Origin: a virus
IMG/VR virus record: IMGVR_UViG_3300025030_000378
Span: 1 to 26,334 of that record
Length of the DNA: 26,334 nt
Direction: 5' to 3' (one strand)
In this document: one piece after another, positions 13,110 through 19,408 of the stretch
Layout: each line of letters opens with the position of its first letter
Position numbering within the stretch: position 1 is the stretch's first letter
The notes under the pieces: model-generated
Database searches by the model: none
Told to the model about the DNA's origin: nothing
What the model saw: the letters and a program-made list of their open reading frames with translations, nothing else
Made by a program: the position numbers and the translations under genes

Positions 13110-15134
13110 CTACCCGATCTCATCGACCACCCCAGCAGTCACTCGCAGTACGCGCGCGTCGGGGAAGTGCGCGCGCACGGCGGGCGAGTGCGAGATGACG
13201 ACAACGTGGCGCGCGGCAGACAACTCGCACAGCAAGTCCGACGCGCGCTCGCAGCCCTCATCGTCCAAGATGTCGAACACCTCGTCGAACGACGACCACG
13301 CCCACCGAGGGCCGCCACGCGCCGCCGCTGTCTCCGCGAGGCCAAGCATCACGGCAAGGTCCACGCGCCGGCGCTCGCCTTCGCTCGCGTCGTCGTAGTT
13401 CCCGGTCTTGCCGACGCCCGAAGTCGTCAGCCCCAACTCGGTCGCCGTCGTGCCTTTCTTGAGCGCGCGTTCGGTCGTTAGCGTGATCGTCGCGCCGGGT
13501 TCGAGCCGCTGAACACACGTCGTCGCAGCGTCCGACGCAGACGCAAGGTACGCAGCCATGACACGCACGCGCGCGCCACGAACGCCGAGAACGGTCGCGG
13601 CAGCCGAAAGCACCGCGAGGCGCGCTTCGTGTGCAGCCTGCCTAGCTACCAAGGCGCCGATCTCCGCTTCGGCGGCGACAAGCGCAGTCTTCGCCGCCTC
13701 GTGTCCGGTCTGCGCCGCCACAAGCCGCGCAGCCGTGTCGCGCGCGCGCTGCTCGCGTTCGGCCACGCGCGACTCGTTGACCTCGCGCGCGCTGCGCGCA
13801 GCAGCAACAGCAGCGTTTGCCGCTGCCGCTCGCGCGCTCGCGGTCGTGAGCGCGTCTTGGCAACCTTCGACCAACGCTGCGTGCTGTTGTGCGAATCGCT
13901 GCGCAGCGTTCGTAGCATCTGCGTGTGCGGTTGCCGCCGCCTTGAACTCTGCCCTCGCCACAGCGCGTGCTTGTGTTAGGCGTTCTTCTTCCGCGCGCTC
14001 TGCTGCGAGCGCAGTGCGCGCAGCGTCGAGCGTCTCCGTCAACTTCGCAAGGTCGGCCTCGTAGTGCGCAGCGACCTTGTCCGCTGTGTCCGTCTCAACC
14101 GTGCGCAGGCACGTTGGGCAAGGAACACCGACCATGCTCGCCGCCCGTGTGACAACGGACTTGATGCCGTCCGACTCGCGGGTCAGCTGCGCGACGCGCG
14201 CACTCAACGCTGTGACGCGCGCAACGCACGCGACAAGCGTCTCAGCCGCCGACTCGCTCACGGGCCCCGCGTCGTCTCGCGTGCGAAGCGCGGCGGTCAA
14301 CGCGGCCGCGTGCAGGGCGCGCTCGGCGCGCTCGTTCGCCTTCGCTGCGGCGAGCGCGCGCTCACAGGTGCTCGCCCGGTTGCGCGCGGCGCTCGCCAGC
14401 GCCTCTGCACCAGCCACGTCAACCTGCTGCGCGGCGCTCGCCTCGGCCTGCGCAAGCGCGTCCTCGGCGTCAGCCGCGTCCTTGTGCGCGCTCTCGGCAG
14501 TCGCGCGCGCGGTGACGAGGGTGCGCGCAGCGGCGTTTCGCTCCGCCGTTGCGACAGCGGTGGCGTTCAACGCGACCGCGACCTCCGCGTTCTCCGCGTC
14601 AACCTGAGCGCGCACGCGTGTCGACGCACGGTCGAACGGGGCCGACACACCGAACAAGTCGTCCACGAGCACCTCGCGGTGCGCGTTGTCCGCCTGCGAG
14701 TACGCGAGCATCGCGCCCTTCGTGAACAGCACGGTGGCGACAAACGACTCGAACGTGCCGATCGCAGCGGTCAGCTTGTCCTGTGTCGCAGTCATGGTCG
14801 GGCCCATGAACTCGGCGACCGGGCCGCTCGCGTCATCGACTGTCAATTCGACTTTCGCGCTCTTGCCTTTCGCCTTGCAGCGCGTGACGCGCAGATCGCG
14901 GCCGTCAACGTCAAGTGCTACCGACACGCGCACGTCGGCTGTGGCGCCGCGAAGCGGGTCGCCGCCGCGCGCGCTCTTGCCCCACAAGCACCACGCCGGG
15001 GCCTCGACGACGAGCGCGCTCTTGCCTTGGCCGTTCCTGCCGGTCACGAGTGTCAGCCCGGTCGCGTCGAACGCGACGTTGGCGCTGCCGAACGACAGGA
15101 AGTTGTCGGCGGCGATGCTGCGCAGTTGAATCAC
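13110..15134 (-). CDS. sbcC: SbcC/Rad50-like ATPase (T4 gp46 type), 674 aa
   Basis: The N-terminus (IQLRSIAADNFLSFG) and Walker A GRNGQGKS at 32-39 fit the SMC-like ATPase of the SbcCD/gp46-47 nuclease. Long Ala-rich coiled coils flank a zinc-hook CPTC at residues 339-342. The C-terminal lobe has the ABC signature (YDDASEGERRR) and Walker B with catalytic Glu (SSFDEVFDIL, near 615), then an ISHS switch His. The protein is shorter than bacterial SbcC, in the phage gp46 size range. GTG at 15134 overlaps the SbcD stop (GTGA); frames further out are open but cover SbcD. It should work with the SbcD-like nuclease to process DNA ends for recombination. Confidence 0.92.
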   Translation of the reverse strand: MIQLRSIAADNFLSFGSANVAFDATGLTLVTGRNGQGKSALVVEAPAWCLWGKSARGGDPLRGATADVRVSVALDVDGRDLRVTRCKAKGKSAKVELTVDDASGPVAEFMGPTMTATQDKLTAAIGTFESFVATVLFTKGAMLAYSQADNAHREVLVDDLFGVSAPFDRASTRVRAQVDAENAEVAVALNATAVATAERNAAARTLVTARATAESAHKDAADAEDALAQAEASAAQQVDVAGAEALASAARNRASTCERALAAAKANERAERALHAAALTAALRTRDDAGPVSESAAETLVACVARVTALSARVAQLTRESDGIKSVVTRAASMVGVPCPTCLRTVETDTADKVAAHYEADLAKLTETLDAARTALAAERAEEERLTQARAVARAEFKAAATAHADATNAAQRFAQQHAALVEGCQDALTTASARAAAANAAVAAARSAREVNESRVAEREQRARDTAARLVAAQTGHEAAKTALVAAEAEIGALVARQAAHEARLAVLSAAATVLGVRGARVRVMAAYLASASDAATTCVQRLEPGATITLTTERALKKGTTATELGLTTSGVGKTGNYDDASEGERRRVDLAVMLGLAETAAARGGPRWAWSSFDEVFDILDDEGCERASDLLCELSAARHVVVISHSPAVRAHFPDARVLRVTAGVVDEIG

Positions 15135-16225
15135 GCTGTCCACCCCATCGCTTCTGCCACTGTGCGGCGCACGTCGTCGCGCGACACGTTCTCTAGCGGC
15201 ATCGCGTTCACGTACTCCGCGACGACCTCCTGCGGCGTTTGCGCCTGCTGCGCGTTCCGCGCGCGCTGCTCGCCTTCGTCTCGCACAACGTCCGCGACGT
15301 ACTCGACCCAGACCCGGTTCTCGACGCCCCACTTGCGCGCGTACTCCGCGCGCGCGGCGGGGCCACGAAGGCGCACGCGATACGCACAGCCGTCCTCCAG
15401 CACACCCATCGCGCTGCGCAGATCGCTCTCGCCGTCCCACGCGCCGTCCATGAACCGCGGGCCGGGCAACCGGCGCACGTCGATCTTCGTTGTCGTGCCG
15501 ACACGGCGCGCAACAACGAGACGCCCGAACGCGCCGATGTCGTTGAACCCGCGCGGCCCGAGCGCGCCGATCTGCATCACACGCCCGTTGTCGTGCGTGC
15601 GCGGCACGTGACCGTGGCCGTGCAGCATCAACGCCACGTCGAACTCGCGCACGAGCGCGTCCGCGACCTCGTGGGGCACGTAGTCAGGCTTCGCGTCCCA
15701 CTTGACAAACCCGCCAAGGCCGTAGTGCGCGACAACGATAGTCGGCGCTGTGCGCTTCGCTGTCTCCGTGAGCACTCCGGCGACGATACTCGACGCGTTC
15801 TCACCACGCTGCGGCGGGCGAAATGGGATGCACACAACAGCGAACCCACCAAGCACGAGCGTCGTGGGGTATTCTACCACTGTCACCCCGACCTCGCGCA
15901 ACGCGCCAAGCGCGTTCGCACCATCTGCGAGGCCAAAGATGTCGTGATTGCCCGCGAGCACAACGGCCTGCCGCCCCGCCTTACGCCACTCGTTGAACGT
16001 GGAGCACGCGGCCTCGACAAGCGGCGCTTCCGGGCGCGACGACTGGAACAGGTCGCCGGCGACCACCACCACGTCGCACTTCTCCACGAGCGCAACACAC
16101 AGCGCGCTATCGAGCGCGCGGGCCGTTTCCTCTGCGCGCGACGACAATCCACGCCACGCGTTCGGTGTGGCGAGGGCGTTGTAGTTGCCGAGGTGCGAAT
16201 CGGCGATGAAGCCCACGCTGCTCAC
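15131..16225 (-). CDS. sbcD: SbcD/Mre11-like nuclease (T4 gp47 type), 364 aa
   Basis: The five metallophosphatase motifs are present: DSHLG (Asp 9, His 11), GDLF (Asp 58), GNHD (Asn 93, His 94), AHYG (His 167) and HGHGH (202-206), which bind two metal ions. A C-terminal capping and ATPase-binding region follows. This is the nuclease half of the SbcCD/Mre11-Rad50 complex. GTG at 16225 overlaps the upstream TGA and has GGAG five bases before it; GTG at 16231 is in frame but badly placed. Overlap with the ATPase gene suggests coupled translation in proper ratio. Confidence 0.92.
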   Translation of the reverse strand: MSSVGFIADSHLGNYNALATPNAWRGLSSRAEETARALDSALCVALVEKCDVVVVAGDLFQSSRPEAPLVEAACSTFNEWRKAGRQAVVLAGNHDIFGLADGANALGALREVGVTVVEYPTTLVLGGFAVVCIPFRPPQRGENASSIVAGVLTETAKRTAPTIVVAHYGLGGFVKWDAKPDYVPHEVADALVREFDVALMLHGHGHVPRTHDNGRVMQIGALGPRGFNDIGAFGRLVVARRVGTTTKIDVRRLPGPRFMDGAWDGESDLRSAMGVLEDGCAYRVRLRGPAARAEYARKWGVENRVWVEYVADVVRDEGEQRARNAQQAQTPQEVVAEYVNAMPLENVSRDDVRRTVAEAMGWTA

Positions 16226-16506
16226 AGCCACTCCGTGTCGCGCAACAACGCGCGGATCTCGTCGGAGTTGTTTCGCACGTACGCTGCGGCACCGTGTTCG
16301 CGTGTCGCCTTTCGAGCGAAGTCCACCAAGCGCACGAACGCGCTGACAGGCACGACCGCGATCCGGTCGCCAACCGCGAACCCAGCGTCCTTGACGTGAA
16401 CGCCGATATGGTCGTGGTGCCCCTGCCCCTTCGGGCCGCGCAGCGACAACCGCTCTCCCGGGCGCATAGTGCTGTCAACGACCACGCCTTCCGCGACGTG
16501 CTTCAC
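16222..16506 (-). CDS. Hypothetical protein, 94 aa
   Basis: GTG at 16506 gives a GTGA overlap. The N-terminal half is beta-rich with a His/Gly turn (RPGERLSLRGPKGQGHHDHI); the middle (GDRIAVVPVSAFVRLVDFAR) and C-terminus (NNSDEIRALLRDTEWL) are strand then helix. It lies between the recombinase and SbcD genes, so a recombination or regulatory accessory role is possible, but no motif shows it. Confidence 0.72.
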   Translation of the reverse strand: MKHVAEGVVVDSTMRPGERLSLRGPKGQGHHDHIGVHVKDAGFAVGDRIAVVPVSAFVRLVDFARKATREHGAAAYVRNNSDEIRALLRDTEWL

Positions 16507-16775
16507 GGTGCCTCCTGATCTGGCGAGCCCATCACGAAGCCGAAGTCATGCAGCGCCTCGAACAGACGACGCCGCACGGTTTCGGCTTCCTTCCCGTTCC
16601 GGCGGTACGCGCACGCGACGGCAGTGTTCACGAGCCGCTGGTAGTCCTGCTGTGTGACAAGCACGACAGTCTCGCCCGGCTCAAACCGCGCGTCGGCGAG
16701 CGCGTCGGAAATGCCGCGCACCCGCACGCCGGGAGCGAACGGACACTTCTCCACCGTCAGCATCGCTCGTCTCAC
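16503..16775 (-). CDS. Hypothetical protein, 90 aa
   Basis: GTG at 16775 overlaps the RecA-like gene's TGA and has GGAGGA six bases upstream; the ATG at 16763 lacks a well-spaced site. Beta-rich N-terminus (VEKCPFAPGVRVRGISDALA, then ETVVLVTQQDY) and a helical C-terminus (EAETVRRRLFEALHDFGFVM). Soluble. Not recognised; directly downstream of the recombinase. Confidence 0.72.
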   Translation of the reverse strand: MRRAMLTVEKCPFAPGVRVRGISDALADARFEPGETVVLVTQQDYQRLVNTAVACAYRRNGKEAETVRRRLFEALHDFGFVMGSPDQEAP

Positions 16776-17848
16776 CGCACGTCCTCCGGCACCACGGCGG
16801 GTGCGTTGAACTTGTTGGGCCACGACGCCGCGCGCAGTTGCGTCAGCACCTCGGGCGTCGGCGCCGATGTGATGCACGTCAGCCCCGTCGCCTTGACCGT
16901 CACGAGGCCGCGCGACACGGTGCACAGCCCGTGCTGCCGCGCGTGGTCGATGAGCGTCGCCGCCTCATCGATGATCGGCGCGTCGCCGTCGAACCGCAAC
17001 AGCACGTCGCCCCGTCGGAACGGCGCGGCGCAGCGGTTCTTGGCGATGCGGATGTGCGTGGAGTGCCCAACCGAGAACTCCTCGCCCGTCTCCTTCGTCT
17101 GTGCGCCACGCGTCATCTGGATTCGCAGATGCGCGTGGTACTTCACGGCCTGCCCACCCGGTGTCGTGGTCTTCTCGCCAAACATGACGCCGGGCTTGTC
17201 GCGCAGTTGGTTGACGATCACGAGCGCCACACGCTTCTTCGCCACTTCGCGCGTGATGGCGCGGCAGAACGTGGACATCACGCGCGCGCGGTAGCCCATG
17301 CCGTCACCGCGCTTCTTTCGCTTCTCGTCCTCGCTGTCGCCCTCCGAGTCGTCAAACACGCCGTCAAGCTCCTTCTTCGTCGGCGTGGCAGCGAGCGAAT
17401 CCCACCCGATGAGCAACGGGATGTCGGGCGCCACATCCGACGACCGCGCGATGGCGAGGCCGATCTGCGCAACCACGTCCTCGATGGTCTCGCCTTGCCC
17501 AAGCACCACGTCGTCGGGCGCGCCACCGAGCGCGCTGATACGCCCCGGCTCGAACGCCGTCTCCGTGTCCCACAAACACGCAAGCCCGCCTTCGGCCTGA
17601 ACGCTCGCGACGAGATGCGCGAGCAAGGTGCTCTTGCCCGCGCTGACCTCGCCGCTGATCTCCGTGAGACGGCCGATCGGCACGCCACCGATGCCGATGA
17701 GGTCGTGGTCGATGAGCGAAATGCCCGTCGGCACGACCTCTCGCACGGTCGAGAGGCCGCCGTCCGCAAGGGTGACGGCGGCCTCCTTTCCGTACTGCTT
17801 GCGGATGCCGTCGAGGACGGACTTGATGGCCTTGCGAACGTCGTTCAC
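16772..17848 (-). CDS. recA: RecA/UvsX-family recombinase, 358 aa
   Basis: The core RecA fold is clear: Walker A GEVSAGKST at 66-74, the catalytic-Glu region DTETAFE (94-100), Walker B LLIGWDS at 145-151, VIVNQLRDKPG (210-220) and loop L2 TTTPGGQAVKYHAHLRI (228-243). Between Walker B and L2 there is an insertion in the L1 area, rich in Asp, Glu and Lys (about 166-182), not present in E. coli RecA. It polymerises on single-stranded DNA and catalyses strand exchange, here probably for recombination-dependent replication. GTG at 17848 overlaps the SSB stop, with GGAGG seven bases before it. Frame open further upstream is only the shadow of the SSB gene. Confidence 0.93.
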   Translation of the reverse strand: MNDVRKAIKSVLDGIRKQYGKEAAVTLADGGLSTVREVVPTGISLIDHDLIGIGGVPIGRLTEISGEVSAGKSTLLAHLVASVQAEGGLACLWDTETAFEPGRISALGGAPDDVVLGQGETIEDVVAQIGLAIARSSDVAPDIPLLIGWDSLAATPTKKELDGVFDDSEGDSEDEKRKKRGDGMGYRARVMSTFCRAITREVAKKRVALVIVNQLRDKPGVMFGEKTTTPGGQAVKYHAHLRIQMTRGAQTKETGEEFSVGHSTHIRIAKNRCAAPFRRGDVLLRFDGDAPIIDEAATLIDHARQHGLCTVSRGLVTVKATGLTCITSAPTPEVLTQLRAASWPNKFNAPAVVPEDVR

Positions 17849-18810
17849 TTGCCGCCTCCGCTCGTGTCGCCGCGCAGCGCCGCACGCAGCGCCTGCACCT
17901 GCGCGGCCGGGGCGTTCGGCCCCATGCTGGCGAGGCACGCCTTCACGCACGCCGACTTGTGACGGCACGCCATCTCGCCGCGCTTCGCGTAGGGCGACGG
18001 CTTGCCCGTCGCGCCATCGCACGTCGGATCGCCCGACGAGTACGTCTCGAAACACGGCGGCGTGGCCGCCTCGCTCGTGTCCGGCGGCACGTCCCCTTCG
18101 TCCTGCGACGACGCGGGCGGCGGAAGCAGTCGCACCGTATCCGGCGGAAGCAAGGCGCGGATCTCGTCCGACTCCTTGAGCACGATGAGGTTGTCCAGGT
18201 TGTGCAGCCCGTCGAGCCACGCAGGCGTGCTGACCGGCGACGGCTGCTGCTTGCGCGTGACACGGTACCGCGTGTCCGTCTTGGTCGTGCCCGTGCGGTC
18301 CACGATGACGTTGAACCCGGTCTCGGGATCCGTGAAATCCACGCCCTCGTCCGGGTCCGCGATCATCGGCAGCACCTGCTCGTCGAACGTGCGGGCGGGG
18401 ACACCCCACACCTGCACGCCCTTGGAGGCACGCTGCGGGTCCGTCAGGTCCACGGCGTTGACGAGGACGCGCCGGCCGACGTTCATCGCCTTCGCCAGCG
18501 CCTCGTCGGTTTTGTCGCCCGTGGCGAACAACGCCTTCACGATGTCGCAGATCGGGCACGACTGCTGCGCCTCCTTGCGGGGACACGTCACGCCGATCGT
18601 CTTGGTCGGGTCGTCCTTGTTCGCGATGTGGTGCGACCACTGCTCGCGGTAGAACGTCGGCACGCCGTCGGCCCACGGAGGCATGACGCGGAGGATGGTG
18701 CGCCCGACAGGCACCTTCAACCACGGGACGGCGTTCGCCCGGTTCTGCATATCTTCCTGCGAGCGGCGGTAACGCTCGCGGATCTCCTGCATGTCCACCT
18801 TCTGCGCCAT
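17845..18810 (-). CDS. gp32-like zinc ssDNA-binding protein, 321 aa
   Basis: The zinc site matches T4 gp32 in position and spacing: His 60 or 61, Cys 76, Cys 85 and Cys 88 (CPICD), close to the H64/C77/C87/C90 set known in T4. The surrounding sequence (WLKVPVGRTILRVMPPW; FYREQWSHH) is the expected OB-fold core. After an acidic linker (QDEGDVPPD) the C-terminus adds a second Cys group (PPCFETYSSGDPTC, then CRHKSACVKAC), reminiscent of C-terminal CF...C...C motifs in other phage gp32-like proteins. ATG at 18810 has AAGGAG nine bases upstream. Neighbours encode the mediator and recombinase it would cooperate with. Confidence 0.85.
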   Translation of the reverse strand: MAQKVDMQEIRERYRRSQEDMQNRANAVPWLKVPVGRTILRVMPPWADGVPTFYREQWSHHIANKDDPTKTIGVTCPRKEAQQSCPICDIVKALFATGDKTDEALAKAMNVGRRVLVNAVDLTDPQRASKGVQVWGVPARTFDEQVLPMIADPDEGVDFTDPETGFNVIVDRTGTTKTDTRYRVTRKQQPSPVSTPAWLDGLHNLDNLIVLKESDEIRALLPPDTVRLLPPPASSQDEGDVPPDTSEAATPPCFETYSSGDPTCDGATGKPSPYAKRGEMACRHKSACVKACLASMGPNAPAAQVQALRAALRGDTSGGGK

Positions 18811-18840
18811 GTTCGCTGTCTCCTTCTTGCGGTTGCGAAA

Positions 18841-19350
18841 CTACTTGGACGCCGCGTGCTTCGCGGCGAAGTGCGCCTCGACGCGCTTCTTGAGTTCGGC
18901 GGTGCGCTGCTCGCGCGCTTCGGCCATATTCGACCGCGTGGCAGGATCCGCCTCCATCTCGGCGCGCAGCATTGCGCCCAGTTGCATCAGCATGTCCCGC
19001 TTGACCGACAGCGCGATGGTGACGGCACGCGTCACGCCCGCGTCCTCGCGCGCATCCGTGTACTCGTTGTGCGCTGCGATGACCGACGTGTCGAGCGCGA
19101 TGGCAGCGTCAAAATCCGCCACCGTCATCTTCGCGCCCTGCGACGCCGCGCGCACGCGCTCACGCGCCTCGGCCTCGATGCGCACGATGTCGTCCTTCGC
19201 TCGCTCCTCGACAGCGATGGCGCGGGCGAGCCGCGTGTTCCAGTACGCGACTGACGCGCTGAGCTGCGTCATCTCGGCGTCCAACTGCGTCGGGTCGATC
19301 TCGACATGCGACACCGCCTCGGGCGGCAGGTTGTGGTCGTTCGGCATCAT
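18841..19350 (-). CDS. UvsY-like recombination mediator, 169 aa
   Basis: The order and spacing of segments resemble T4 UvsY: an acidic start with IDPTQLDAE (T4: IDSTKLQYE), a helical VAYWNTRLARA, a RIEAEARERVRA stretch (T4: RIEAQKKVAL), a short loop with MTVADFDAAIALD, then a long helix ending before a basic tail. UvsY loads UvsX on gp32-coated DNA; here a gp32-like protein and a RecA/UvsX protein follow directly. The match is from memory of the T4 sequence, not an alignment. ATG at 19350 with AGGAGG nine bases upstream; the repeated two-part motif lies just before it. Confidence 0.65.
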   Translation of the reverse strand: MMPNDHNLPPEAVSHVEIDPTQLDAEMTQLSASVAYWNTRLARAIAVEERAKDDIVRIEAEARERVRAASQGAKMTVADFDAAIALDTSVIAAHNEYTDAREDAGVTRAVTIALSVKRDMLMQLGAMLRAEMEADPATRSNMAEAREQRTAELKKRVEAHFAAKHAASK

Positions 19351-19372
19351 GTCTCAGCACCTCCTGTGCCCA

Positions 19373-19402
19373 CACGCATTCTGCGACCGCGTAGAAACTT
19401 CG
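19373..19402 (-). promoter_or_regulatory. Two-part repeated motif, copy 2 (candidate phage promoter)
   Basis: CACGCATTCTGCG then, after nine bases, AAACTTCG on the plus strand, in the 58-bp gap between the polymerase stop and the UvsY-like start at 19350. It has the same two blocks and spacing as the other copies. A small GAAAC/GTTTC inverted repeat also falls over the second block. Confidence 0.5.
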
Positions 19403-19408
19403 CGCGTT

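Noticed and set aside
15135-15440. Upstream extension of the SbcC frame to 15440
   Set aside because: It covers the SbcD coding region and has Arg-rich shadow composition; the conserved N-terminus starts at 15134.
17849-18724. N-terminal extension of the recombinase frame up to 18724
   Set aside because: This part is the shadow of the SSB gene, and the RecA domain begins right at the GTG at 17848 with a good ribosome site.
18811-18840. Weak resemblance of the gap before the SSB gene to the repeated two-part motif
   Set aside because: The second block (CGCAAGAAG) differs and the spacing is shorter; not counted as a fourth copy.
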